From assembly GCA_035530375.1 (NCBI GenBank), contig DATKUY010000003.1, positions 1-23,951 on the forward strand: a stretch of DNA of 23,951 bases. The letters are read 5' to 3'. Below are positions 8,064 to 15,753 of the stretch, piece by piece; the first letter of the stretch is position 1; every line of letters starts with the position of its first letter. The notes beneath the pieces were generated by a model. The model saw only the letters and a program-made list of their open reading frames with translations. It did not search any database and was not told the origin of the DNA. The position numbers were made by a program, and so were the translations under genes. This DNA is from Sulfuricella sp035530375. Lineage in GTDB: Bacteria > Pseudomonadota > Gammaproteobacteria > Burkholderiales > Sulfuricellaceae.

Positions 8064-8175
8064 TAACCACGAATGACTCGAATGTTCACAAATAAACACG
8101 AATAGATTTTAGAGACAATTATCGTGTCGCCTGGAGGCGCCTTATTCGTGTTTCATTCGTGTAAATTCGTGGTTA
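8064..8175. repeat. Long interrupted inverted repeat, CACGAAT family, copy 1
   Basis: AACCACGAAT (8065-8074) pairs with ATTCGTGGTT (8165-8174). AAACACGAATA (8094-8104) pairs with TATTCGTGTTT (8143-8153). The intervening arm segments are degenerate CGAAT / ATTCG units, and the central loop is 8105-8142. The element fills most of the 200-nt divergent gap between hemJ and the TlpA-like gene, ending 36 nt before the latter's start. A second member of the family lies at 23248-23377. Confidence 0.85.
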
Positions 8176-8210
8176 TAAAGATTTTCTAGGATAACGTATC
8201 GGGGGCGCGG

Positions 8211-8744
8211 GTGAAAGCCGGCAGCATATGGTCAAGAATCAAAAAATGGCGCCCGGACTGGCTGACGCTGGTTTTGCTCGGGCTGATCGCCTATGTCTGG
8301 TTCCGTCCGCCGGCATGGGTTTCCGACGAGAACCGGGCAGCGCCGGATATCCGGGTGATACTGCTGGATGGCCGGCAGATCCGGCTGGAGGATTTGCGCG
8401 GCAAGGTGGTGCTGGTCAATTTCTGGGCAACCTGGTGCCCCTATTGCCGCCACGAAATACCCGACATGGAGCGATTTTACCGCGACCACCACGCACAAGG
8501 CTTCGAGATTCTGGCGCTCAGCCAGGACGATACGGCGGAACCGGTGCGCCAGTTTCTGGCCAGCGCAGGCGTCCATTTTCCGGTGGCGATGGCGACGACC
8601 GGGCACACCGCCGCCCTCGGCGGGGTCAGCCGGCTGCCGACTTCGTTTTTGATCGACCGGCAAGGGCGGGTGCGCCACAAAATCAGCGGGCAGGTTCATT
8701 ACGGTCGGCTGGAGGATCTGGTGGGGCCGCTTCTGGCGGAATAA
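8211..8744 (+). CDS. Membrane-anchored TlpA/ResA-like thioredoxin
   Basis: A 177-residue protein with a positively charged N-terminus, a single membrane segment at about residues 18-35 and a periplasmic thioredoxin fold. The active site is WCPYC at 75-79 (C76, C79), and the cis-proline is P143 in RLPTSF. LRGKVVLVNFWATWC is the classic TlpA/ResA lead-in. Such proteins reduce disulfides in the periplasm, often for cytochrome c maturation or copper-site assembly; the partner here is unknown. The start is GTG, the only reasonable in-frame choice, with a GGGGG run 5 nt upstream. It is paralogous to the protein encoded at 23429-23944, and both genes have a CACGAAT-family inverted repeat directly upstream. 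Confidence 0.9.
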   Translation: MKAGSIWSRIKKWRPDWLTLVLLGLIAYVWFRPPAWVSDENRAAPDIRVILLDGRQIRLEDLRGKVVLVNFWATWCPYCRHEIPDMERFYRDHHAQGFEILALSQDDTAEPVRQFLASAGVHFPVAMATTGHTAALGGVSRLPTSFLIDRQGRVRHKISGQVHYGRLEDLVGPLLAE

Positions 8745-8937
8745 TTCAGGGGAGCGGTCAATTGCCGCCCTCAGAATAATATTCTTACGATTTGATTACA
8801 AAAATGTTACGATTCATTTTAATATTGAAGCTAGGGAAAACCCCTGGTTGAGTGCTGATATGATTTTTTGAGGATACACTTGCGTAAATCCGGACAGAAT
8901 CATAACCAAAATCAAAGTAACGCAAAGGATTTGGAAC

Positions 8938-10557
8938 ATGAATAAAATCCGCAACTTGAAAATCTGGGTGCGTCTGGTAGTCGGCATTTCCATCATATTG
9001 GTGATCGCATGGTCCAGCATGATCTGGTGGGCTACGGTACAACAGCGGGACACCGCGATCGACCAGGCGCGCGATTTTTCCCTGAGTGTCCACCGCATGA
9101 CCATGGCCAGCCTGACTGGCATGATGATCACCGGGACAGTCGCACAACGAGCGGTTTACCTTGACCAGATTCGCCAGTCGGAAGACATAAAAGAACTGCG
9201 GGTAATTCGTGGCGCGGCGGTGATCAAGCAGCTTGGCCCGGGTGCGGCGGATGAAGGCAAGGCGGATGAGGTCGAACAGCAGGTGCTGCAAAGCGGCAAA
9301 CCCTATTTCCAGGTCATCCAGAATGGCGAAGGAGAAAATCTGCGCGCCATCATTCCCGCAATCGCGCAAAAGAATTATCTCGGCAAGAATTGTCTGATGT
9401 GCCACATCGTGCCGGAAGGCACAGTGCTGGGGGCGGTCAGCATGCACATTTCGCTCAACAAGGTTAACGCCACGGTGCGGAATTTCAGCCTGAAAATCAT
9501 GGCGGTGGCGCTGGGACTGATGATTCCGGTAATCCTGTTCATTTACCTGTTCATTACCCGTTCGGTCACTATGCCGCTCCAGAAAGTTTCGCACGGCCTG
9601 TGCGACATCGCCGAAGGCGAGGGCGATCTGACACGGCGGCTGGAAGTGGAAGGCACGGACGAAATCGGCGAAACCGCGATAGCCTTCAACGCCTTCATGG
9701 ACAAGCTGCAAGCGATTATCCGCGAAGTCCAGGCCAGCACTGACCATGTGCTGTCCACCGCTGCCAGCCTTGCCAGTGTTTCCGTCCAGGTGGCAGCAAA
9801 CTCGCGGCAGCAGAGCGAGGAGGCATACGACATGGCGACGAAGGTGGAAATCATGACCTTCAACATCGACAGCGTGGCGGGACAGGCTGAACAAGTGCAG
9901 GCGGTGTCTGCCGAATCAAGTAATTTGTCCACGCATGGCAGCGGGGTGATTCACAGTGCAGCAGCAGAAATGGGCAAAATCACCGAAGCCGTAAACGAGT
10001 CTTCTGCGATCATTCAGGATCTCGGCCAGCAATCCAACCAGATATCGGCTATTGTCAATGTGATCAAGGAAATTGCCGACCAGACTAACCTGCTCGCGCT
10101 CAATGCGGCGATCGAGGCAGCGCGTGCCGGCGAACAGGGCCGGGGATTCGCAGTGGTAGCCGATGAAGTCAGAAAGCTGGCCGAGCGCACCAGCAAATCC
10201 ACCCAGGAAATCACCGAGATGATCGGAAAGATTCAGCATGGCACAGCCATGGCGATCAGCAGCATGGAAGCGGGCGTGGAACGGGTGAACGTGGGTGCAT
10301 CGCTGGCCCACCAGGCAGAGGAAGCCATCAACCAGATCAAGTCTGGCGTCCAGCAGGTCGTGGAGGCAGTGAGCGATATCTCTGTTGCCCTCAAGGAACA
10401 AAGCCAGACCAATACCGAGAATTCGCAAAAGGTGGAAAGTATCGCCCGGCTATCGGAGGATAACAGCAACTCATTCCAGGAGATTGCAAATACCATCAGC
10501 AGCCTTGAAAACCTGGCGGACAATCTGCACAATGCTGTGGGGCGTTTCAAGACCTGA
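8938..10557 (+). CDS. Methyl-accepting chemotaxis protein with a periplasmic CxxCH haem c motif
   Basis: A 539-residue chemoreceptor. The first membrane segment spans about residues 12-32, a periplasmic sensor about 33-186 and the second membrane segment about 187-207. A HAMP domain (about 208-262) is followed by the cytoplasmic signalling coiled coil. The hairpin tip that contacts CheA and CheW is EIADQTNLLALNAAIEAARAG, starting at E378, then GRGFAVVADEVRKLAERT. The sensor holds C152-L-M-C155-H156, a canonical covalent haem-attachment motif near its membrane-proximal end. Haem-bearing chemoreceptor sensors are known, for example DcrA of Desulfovibrio and periplasmic c-type sensors of Geobacter. 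Redox or oxygen/NO sensing is therefore plausible but inferred. There is no C-terminal CheR-binding pentapeptide. AAAGGA lies 8 nt before the ATG. No sigma-28 promoter could be identified in the AT-rich upstream gap. Confidence 0.95.
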   Translation: MNKIRNLKIWVRLVVGISIILVIAWSSMIWWATVQQRDTAIDQARDFSLSVHRMTMASLTGMMITGTVAQRAVYLDQIRQSEDIKELRVIRGAAVIKQLGPGAADEGKADEVEQQVLQSGKPYFQVIQNGEGENLRAIIPAIAQKNYLGKNCLMCHIVPEGTVLGAVSMHISLNKVNATVRNFSLKIMAVALGLMIPVILFIYLFITRSVTMPLQKVSHGLCDIAEGEGDLTRRLEVEGTDEIGETAIAFNAFMDKLQAIIREVQASTDHVLSTAASLASVSVQVAANSRQQSEEAYDMATKVEIMTFNIDSVAGQAEQVQAVSAESSNLSTHGSGVIHSAAAEMGKITEAVNESSAIIQDLGQQSNQISAIVNVIKEIADQTNLLALNAAIEAARAGEQGRGFAVVADEVRKLAERTSKSTQEITEMIGKIQHGTAMAISSMEAGVERVNVGASLAHQAEEAINQIKSGVQQVVEAVSDISVALKEQSQTNTENSQKVESIARLSEDNSNSFQEIANTISSLENLADNLHNAVGRFKT

Positions 10558-10605
10558 TTTTTTGTCATTTTTTAAAAAAACCACTAGACCAGGAGGAGAA
10601 AACAA

Positions 10606-10953
10606 ATGAACTTCGACGATGCGATTGCAGCACACATCAAATGGAAAGTCCGACTGAACCAGTTTATCGATGGCACCAGCACCGAGCAGCTCAACAGCGC
10701 GACCATCTGCAAGGACAACCTGTGCGACCTGGGCAAATGGATCTACGGGGAAGGGGCAAAATACAATACCGCACCGCACTACAAGGATCTGGTATCCAAG
10801 CATGCCAATTTTCATCGCTGTGCAGCGGACGTGGTGAAAAAAGTCGAAGGCAGCGACAAGGCAGGGGCCAAATTATTACTGGCCGGCCAGTTTGCCGTAG
10901 CATCCAAGGAAACCGTGACGGCGATCATGGAGCTGAAGAAGGAAGCCAAGTAA
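10606..10953 (+). CDS. Stand-alone CZB (chemoreceptor zinc-binding) domain protein
   Basis: A 115-residue cytosolic helical protein consisting only of a CZB domain. The expected zinc ligands are H10 (in AAHIKWK), C40 (in LCDLGKW), H66 and H70 (in KHANFH), giving the 3His/1Cys site of the family. CZB domains usually sit at the C-terminus of soluble chemoreceptors or on diguanylate cyclases, where they sense zinc or hypochlorous acid. Here the domain is a separate polypeptide 48 nt after a chemoreceptor that lacks one. A near-perfect Shine-Dalgarno AGGAGGAG (10591-10598) sits 7 nt before the ATG, suggesting it is made in excess over the receptor. Two extra cysteines, C35 and C72, lie near the site. 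A strong terminator follows. Confidence 0.93.
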   Translation: MNFDDAIAAHIKWKVRLNQFIDGTSTEQLNSATICKDNLCDLGKWIYGEGAKYNTAPHYKDLVSKHANFHRCAADVVKKVEGSDKAGAKLLLAGQFAVASKETVTAIMELKKEAK

Positions 10954-10982
10954 TGTAAGCGCAGCCGGTCTGGCCGCGTATA

Positions 10983-11017
10983 AAAAAGCCCGGGTGCGTT
11001 TCCGCCCCGGGCTTTTT
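10983..11017. terminator. Bidirectional intrinsic terminator between the CZB gene and ybiT
   Basis: AAAAAGCCCGGG (10983-10994) and CCCGGGCTTTTT (11006-11017) form a perfect 12-bp stem around an 11-nt loop. The A-run on one side and T-run on the other let it work for both convergent transcripts: the CZB gene ending at 10953 and ybiT ending at 11041. Confidence 0.93.
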
Positions 11018-11040
11018 ATTGCCATGGATTTATGGGCGCC

Positions 11041-12648
11041 CTATGCCTCGATACCCTGGCTGTGCAGATATTCCTCATAGTTGCCGACATAATGCCGGTA
11101 GCCGCCCTTGCCATCCAGCTCCAGCACCTGGGTGGCGAGCGAAGAAATCAGTTGGCGGTCATGACTGACGAAAATCAGCGTGCCCTTGAATTGCTCCAGC
11201 GCCAGATTAAGGGATTCGATCGACTCCATGTCCATGTGGTTGGTCGGCTCGTCCATCACCAGCACGTTGGGGCGCTCCAGAATCAGCTTGCCGTAGAGCA
11301 TGCGGCCCTTTTCGCCGCCGGACAGCACGCGCACCGACTTCTTCGAATCGTCGCCGGAGAACAGCAGCCGACCCAGCGTGGCGCGGATGATCTGGTCATC
11401 GTCGCTCTTGCGCCCCCAGCGTTCCATCCACTCGAACAGGGTCATGTCTTCCTCGAACTCGGCATGGTGATCCTGGGCGAAGTAGCCGATCTTGGCCTTT
11501 TCCGCCCATTTCACATTACCCTGGTCGGGCTCGAGTTCACCCACCAGCATTTTCAGCAGGGTGGTCTTACCGGCACCGTTGGGTCCGATGATGGCGAGGC
11601 GCTGACCGGCGTCGAGAAGCAGGTTGAGGCCGTGAAACAACACCTTGTCGTAGCCCTTGGCCACATCCAGCAGTTCCACCGCCTGGCGGTGCAGCTTCTC
11701 CCGATCGTCGGTCTCAAAGCGGATGTAAGGGTTCTGGCGGCTGGAGGGTTTGACCTCCACCATGCCGTCCTTGAGTTTATCGACCTGCCTGGCACGGCTG
11801 GTGGCCTGGCGCGCCTTGGAGGCGTTGGCGGAAAAGCGGGCGACGAAAGCCTGTAATTCGGCAACCATTTCCTTTTTCTTGGCATTGTCGGTAATCAGCC
11901 GCTGGCGCGCCTGTGTCGCGGCGACCATGTATTCGTCGTAATTGCCCGGATAGATGCGGATCTCGCCGTAATCCAGGTCGGCCATGTGGGTGCACACGCT
12001 GTTGAGAAAGTGGCGGTCGTGGGAGATGATGATCATGGTGCTGGAGCGCGCATTGATCACATCCTCCAGCCAGCGGATGGTGTTGATGTCGAGGTTGTTG
12101 GTGGGCTCATCCAGCAGCAGGATATCGGGATCGGAAAACAGCGCCTGCGCCAGCAGCACGCGCAGCTTGAAGCCGGGCGCGACTTCCCGCATCGGGCCGG
12201 TATGCAGATCCACCGCGATGCCCACCCCGATCAGCAGCTCGCCGGCACGCGATTCGGCGGTGTAGCCGTCCAGCTCACCGAACAGGACTTCCAGCTCGGC
12301 GGCGCGCATGTAGTCGTCCTCGGTGGCTTCCAGATTGGCGTAGATCGCATCCTTTTCCTGCTTGACCTGCCACAGTTCGGTATTGCCCATCATCACCACA
12401 TCGAGCACCACGTTGTCTTCATAGGCGAACTGGTCCTGGCGCAGTTTGCCGACGCGCTCGCCGGTATCGATCGAAACGTTGCCCGCCGATGGCTCCAGAT
12501 CGCCGCCGAGGATTTTCATGAAAGTCGATTTGCCACAGCCGTTGGCGCCGATCAGGCCGTAACGGTTGCCTTCGCCGAACTTGACGGAAACGTTTTCGAA
12601 CAGGGGCTTGGCCCCGAACTGCATGGTGATGTTGAAGGTGGAGATCAA
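11041..12648 (-). CDS. ybiT: ABC-F family ATPase YbiT
   Basis: A 535-residue ABC-F protein, a ribosome-associated ATPase with two nucleotide-binding domains and no membrane part. It resembles E. coli YbiT almost throughout. Walker A motifs are GANGCGKST (34-42) and GPNGAGKTT (355-363). The signature LSGGEKGRML and Walker B LLLDEPTNNLD / LVMDEPTNHMD are present, with an interdomain linker rich in A, K and R (SANASKARQATSRARQ). The reading frame runs open 171 nt further upstream to 12819, but that extension has no homology. Family alignment places the start at a TTG at 12648 (LISTFNITMQFG), 10 nt after AAGGG. ABC-F proteins act on stalled or initiating ribosomes; YbiT's exact job is less defined than that of EttA. 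It is transcribed alone. Confidence 0.95.
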   Translation of the reverse strand: MISTFNITMQFGAKPLFENVSVKFGEGNRYGLIGANGCGKSTFMKILGGDLEPSAGNVSIDTGERVGKLRQDQFAYEDNVVLDVVMMGNTELWQVKQEKDAIYANLEATEDDYMRAAELEVLFGELDGYTAESRAGELLIGVGIAVDLHTGPMREVAPGFKLRVLLAQALFSDPDILLLDEPTNNLDINTIRWLEDVINARSSTMIIISHDRHFLNSVCTHMADLDYGEIRIYPGNYDEYMVAATQARQRLITDNAKKKEMVAELQAFVARFSANASKARQATSRARQVDKLKDGMVEVKPSSRQNPYIRFETDDREKLHRQAVELLDVAKGYDKVLFHGLNLLLDAGQRLAIIGPNGAGKTTLLKMLVGELEPDQGNVKWAEKAKIGYFAQDHHAEFEEDMTLFEWMERWGRKSDDDQIIRATLGRLLFSGDDSKKSVRVLSGGEKGRMLYGKLILERPNVLVMDEPTNHMDMESIESLNLALEQFKGTLIFVSHDRQLISSLATQVLELDGKGGYRHYVGNYEEYLHSQGIEA

Positions 12649-12765
12649 TTCTTGACTACCCTTAGAAAAACTACTGCAAAAACCGGGTATTATACCAACC
12701 CACCAAAAAATTGGCAGCCTTTTTCCCCTTGTTGCCGGATTAAATCGTATGCATAGCGAAGCTGA

Positions 12766-12841
12766 CGGCCGACTGCCTTTATCCGGATTAATTCTGCATT
12801 CCACACCGGCGCCGTTCATGCCAGGCTTTTGCAGTCGGCCG
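12766..12841. repeat. Spaced 11-bp inverted repeat in the ybiT-cytochrome gap
   Basis: CGGCCGACTGC (12766-12776) is the exact reverse complement of GCAGTCGGCCG (12831-12841), with 54 nt between. The right arm overlaps the -35 and spacer of the predicted cytochrome promoter. A 9-bp direct repeat, CCGGATTAA, also occurs at 12735-12743 and 12783-12791. The layout could be an operator for a looping regulator or a stem in a leader; neither is proven. Confidence 0.5.
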
Positions 12842-12856
12842 AATTGCCGCTATAAT
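12829..12856 (+). promoter_or_regulatory. Sigma-70-type promoter for the cytochrome c5 gene
   Basis: A perfect -10 hexamer TATAAT (12851-12856) lies 40 nt before the start codon. TTGCAG (12829-12834, 16-bp spacer) or the overlapping TTTGCA (17-bp spacer) would serve as the -35. The leader would be about 33 nt. Confidence 0.6.
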
Positions 12857-12896
12857 CACGAGCTTTCTACAATATACAAGACAAGGAACTCTCCCC

Positions 12897-13385
12897 ATGA
12901 GCGGACACCAAATGGAAAAAACCACGCTTTCGCAATTCCTGATTGCCCTGGTTGGCGCGTTGATCCCGGTACTGATCGTTGCTCTCCTGATTTTCAAACT
13001 GGTCATGGGCATCATGGCCACCCATGTCGGCGGCGATGACTCCAAGGCGGCTGCGGAAGAAATCGCGAAGCGCCTGAAGCCGGTGGGCGAGCTCGCCATC
13101 GGCGAAGCCAAACCTGCCGCAAATGTCGGCATGGTCGACGGCAAAAAAGTATTCGACTCCATCTGCCAGGCTTGCCACGCCACCGGCGCTGCGGGCGCAC
13201 CCAAGGTCGGCGACAAGAACGCATGGGGCCCGCGCATCAAACAAGGCAAGGACACCCTGTTCAAGCATGCCATCTCCGGTTTCACCGGCAAGAGCGGCAC
13301 GATGCCGGCGAAAGGCGGCAACCCGGCACTTTCCGATGCGGAAATAAAAGCGGCGATTGATTACATGGTCGGGCTAGCGAAGTAA
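12897..13385 (+). CDS. Membrane-anchored cytochrome c5 family protein
   Basis: A 162-residue periplasmic monohaem cytochrome c tethered by an uncleaved N-terminal helix (about residues 14-40, FLIALVGALIPVLIVALLIFK region). The haem-binding motif is C90-Q-A-C93-H94, and the likely methionine sixth ligand is M136 in GTMPAKGG. The ending LSDAEIKAAIDYMVGLAK is characteristic of the cytochrome c5 (CycB) class. An acidic and alanine-rich linker of about 40 residues separates anchor and haem domain. Such cytochromes shuttle electrons from the bc1 complex to terminal oxidases or other acceptors. AAGGA is 9 nt before the ATG; an internal ATG at residue 6 is less well placed. A strong terminator follows, so it is a single-gene unit. 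Confidence 0.94.
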   Translation: MSGHQMEKTTLSQFLIALVGALIPVLIVALLIFKLVMGIMATHVGGDDSKAAAEEIAKRLKPVGELAIGEAKPAANVGMVDGKKVFDSICQACHATGAAGAPKVGDKNAWGPRIKQGKDTLFKHAISGFTGKSGTMPAKGGNPALSDAEIKAAIDYMVGLAK

Positions 13386-13411
13386 ACCACCCGAACTTAA
13401 CGATTCGACGC

Positions 13412-13442
13412 CAAGGGCGGCTTTTTAGCCGCCCTTGTTTTT
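13412..13442 (+). terminator. Intrinsic terminator after the cytochrome c5 gene
   Basis: CAAGGGCGGC (13412-13421) and GCCGCCCTTG (13428-13437) form a perfect 10-bp stem with a 6-nt loop followed by TTTTT. It lies 26 nt beyond the stop codon and isolates the cytochrome gene from phoB. Confidence 0.93.
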
Positions 13443-13591
13443 GGCAATCCGTATTGCGGCCAGAACGACGCTTTCGTATGGACGCAGCAGGATAGTAAAA
13501 GAACGTGCCCGGAAAGGCAGCAAACCGCCATGCCCGGATTCATTTCCAGTCTGGCGCTGTTATCATACGATTTCAACGCAAAGGGAAGATG

Positions 13592-14287
13592 ATGTCGGCA
13601 ACTATTCTGGTGGTAGAGGATGAAGCCGCGATCCGGGAGTTGGTGGTGTTTGGCCTGCAACAGGCAGGACACCGCCCGGCGGTCGCCGCCAGCGCCGAGC
13701 AGGCGCTGGCTTTAGTGCGCGAGACGCTGCCCGACATGATCCTGCTCGACTGGATGTTGCCGGGCATGAGCGGGGTAGAGCTTGCGCGGCGCCTCAAGGC
13801 CGATGCCCGCACCCGGGACGTGCCGATTATCATGCTGACGGCGCGGAGCGATGAGCAGGACAAGATCACCGGACTGGAGACCGGCGCCGACGACTACATA
13901 ACCAAACCGTTCAGTCCGCGCGAGCTGAATGCCCGCATCAAGGCGGTGTTGCGCCGACGCGCCCCGCAAATGGCCGGCGACTCGGTGGAGATGAAAGGCC
14001 TGAACCTCGACCCCGCGACCCACCGGGTAACCGGCAACGACCATCCGCTCGATCTGGGGCCGACGGAATTTCGTCTGCTGCATTTCCTCATGACCCATGC
14101 CGAGCGGGTACATTCCCGCGCGCAGTTGCTCGACCAGGTGTGGGGAAACCATGTGTTTGTCGAAGATCGCACCGTGGACGTGCATATACGCCGCCTGCGC
14201 CTTGCGTTACAGGCAACCGGCCATGACGGCCTGATCCAGACCGTGCGGGGCAGCGGCTACCGGCTGTCGGCGCGCATCGAGGAATGA
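13592..14287 (+). CDS. phoB: Phosphate regulon response regulator PhoB
   Basis: A 231-residue OmpR/PhoB-type response regulator that, when phosphorylated, activates phosphate-starvation genes. The receiver domain starts SATILVVEDE with acidic residues at 9-11, has the phosphoacceptor D53 in ILLDWMLPG and the conserved K105 in TKPF. The winged-helix DNA-binding domain ends VDVHIRRLR...VRGSGYRL. Length matches E. coli PhoB (229). The ATG at 13592 is chosen because AAGGGAAG lies about 6 nt before it; an ATG directly before it at 13589 is too close. The reading frame extends upstream to 13505 without homology. A partial Pho-box-like string begins CTGTTAT at 13557, with a good first half and weak second half, so autoregulation is only suggested. 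Confidence 0.95.
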   Translation: MSATILVVEDEAAIRELVVFGLQQAGHRPAVAASAEQALALVRETLPDMILLDWMLPGMSGVELARRLKADARTRDVPIIMLTARSDEQDKITGLETGADDYITKPFSPRELNARIKAVLRRRAPQMAGDSVEMKGLNLDPATHRVTGNDHPLDLGPTEFRLLHFLMTHAERVHSRAQLLDQVWGNHVFVEDRTVDVHIRRLRLALQATGHDGLIQTVRGSGYRLSARIEE

Positions 14288-15594
14288 CGGGCGCCATGTC
14301 TGGCTTCTGGTGGCGCCCGCTGCTCACGGTCGCCCTGCTGGCCATCTTCCCCCTTCTCCTGTGGCCCATTGCCGGCGCGGTGCCGGCGCGCATCGTGTTC
14401 GGCATTCTGCTTCTGCTCTATCTGCTGCACCATCTTCGTAACCTGAAGGCACTGGCCGGGTGGCTGCAGAAACCGGATGTCGCAACGGTGCCGCACGGCG
14501 CCGGACTGTGGGAGCCGGTGTTTACCGCGCTCTATCAATTGGTGCGGCGGCAGTCTGACAGCCAGCGCAACCTTTCCACCGCGCTGGAACGTTTTCTGCT
14601 CGCCGGCGAGGCGATGCCGGACGGCACCGTGATGCTCAACAGCAACGACCAGATCGAGTGGTGCAACCCGGTGGCCGAGGTGCAGTTCGGCATCAACCTG
14701 GAGCGCGATCGCGGGCAATGGATGAATTATCTGGTTCGCCAGGCCCAGTTCACCGACTACCTGGCGGCGCACAACTACCGCGAGCCGCTGATCTTCAGGT
14801 CCACCCGCAACCGCGAACTGGTGCTGTCGATCCAGTTGGTCCCGTTCGGCGACGAACAGAAGCTCCTGATCAGCCGCGACATCACCCAGCTTGAACGGGT
14901 CGAAACCATGCGTCGCGACTTCGTTGCGAATGTATCCCACGAACTCAGCACACCGCTGACCGTGATCGGCGGTTTTCTCGAAACGCTGGCGGACATGGAG
15001 CACCTGGACGAAGCTCAGACCCGGCGCCACCTGAACCTGATGCTCGACCAGGCAGCCCGCATGCAGCACCTGGTCAAGGATTTGCTCACCCTGTCCAAGC
15101 TGGAGAGCACACACACGGCCCATCGCGAAGAAAAAATCGACATGCCGCGCCTGACGCGGGAACTGCTGGCGGATGCGCAATCGCTGAGCGCCGGGCGGCA
15201 CCATTTGAAACTCAACCTGGCCTCGGAACGCTGGCTGCTGGGCAACGAGGACGAACTGCGCAGCGCCTTCGGCAACCTGGTCAGCAATGCCATACGCTAT
15301 ACCCCGGAAGGCGGCGAAATCGTGCTGCAATGGCAAGAGCGGGAAGGGACGGGCGTATTCAGCGTACAGGACAGCGGCATCGGCATCGAACCGCAACATA
15401 TCTCGCGCCTCACCGAACGTTTCTACCGGGTCGACCGCGGCCGCTCGCGCGAAACCGGCGGCACCGGCCTTGGCCTGGCCATCGCCAAACACGCCCTGAC
15501 CCGGCACCAGGCGAGGCTCGAAATCGAAAGCACTCCCGGCAAGGGCAGCACGTTCAGCGCCTGTTTTCCGGCACGGCGGCTGATTGCGGGATAG
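14284..15594 (+). CDS. phoR: Phosphate regulon sensor histidine kinase PhoR
   Basis: A 436-residue inner-membrane kinase/phosphatase of PhoB. Two closely spaced N-terminal membrane helices (about 13-30 and 36-52) leave no real periplasmic sensor, as in PhoR proteins that read phosphate through the Pst transporter and PhoU. A charged linker and a PAS domain (about 90-200) follow. The H-box FVANVSHELSTPLTVI has the phosphorylated H219. The ATPase domain shows the N-box (NLVSNAIRY, N331-N335), the G1 box DSGIGI (D363) and the G2 box GGTGLGLAI (392-400). It overlaps phoB by ATGA, so the two are co-translated. No pst or phoU gene is within the window. Confidence 0.96.
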   Translation: MTGAMSGFWWRPLLTVALLAIFPLLLWPIAGAVPARIVFGILLLLYLLHHLRNLKALAGWLQKPDVATVPHGAGLWEPVFTALYQLVRRQSDSQRNLSTALERFLLAGEAMPDGTVMLNSNDQIEWCNPVAEVQFGINLERDRGQWMNYLVRQAQFTDYLAAHNYREPLIFRSTRNRELVLSIQLVPFGDEQKLLISRDITQLERVETMRRDFVANVSHELSTPLTVIGGFLETLADMEHLDEAQTRRHLNLMLDQAARMQHLVKDLLTLSKLESTHTAHREEKIDMPRLTRELLADAQSLSAGRHHLKLNLASERWLLGNEDELRSAFGNLVSNAIRYTPEGGEIVLQWQEREGTGVFSVQDSGIGIEPQHISRLTERFYRVDRGRSRETGGTGLGLAIAKHALTRHQARLEIESTPGKGSTFSACFPARRLIAG

Positions 15595-15753
15595 CGCCGT
15601 TCCGCTGCGAGTGACCGCACCCTCAAACACAACTCATTATGGTCTTGGCGGAGGAGCAATTTAACCATTAACGGACCTGCAACCGCTGGCCCTGCGCAAC
15701 AATATGTTAATATACCCCCCCCGGCAACCTTGAGCATCAGGAGCAACAACAAC

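Noticed and set aside
8064..8175. A short CRISPR-like array or insertion-sequence terminal repeats
   Set aside because: The units are inverted about one centre, not equally spaced direct repeats with unique spacers. There is no transposase frame or target-site duplication inside or beside the element.
12649..12819. An N-terminal extension of YbiT by 57 residues
   Set aside because: The extension shows no YbiT homology and the family start coincides with the TTG at 12648, which has AAGGG upstream.
13557..13574. A Pho box upstream of phoB
   Set aside because: Only the first half-site (CTGTTAT) fits; the second half matches poorly, so it is noted in the phoB entry but not listed as a site.
14257..15630. 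A 457-codon minus-strand frame across phoR
   Set aside because: It mirrors the phoR frame; PhoR's kinase boxes are all present on the plus strand.
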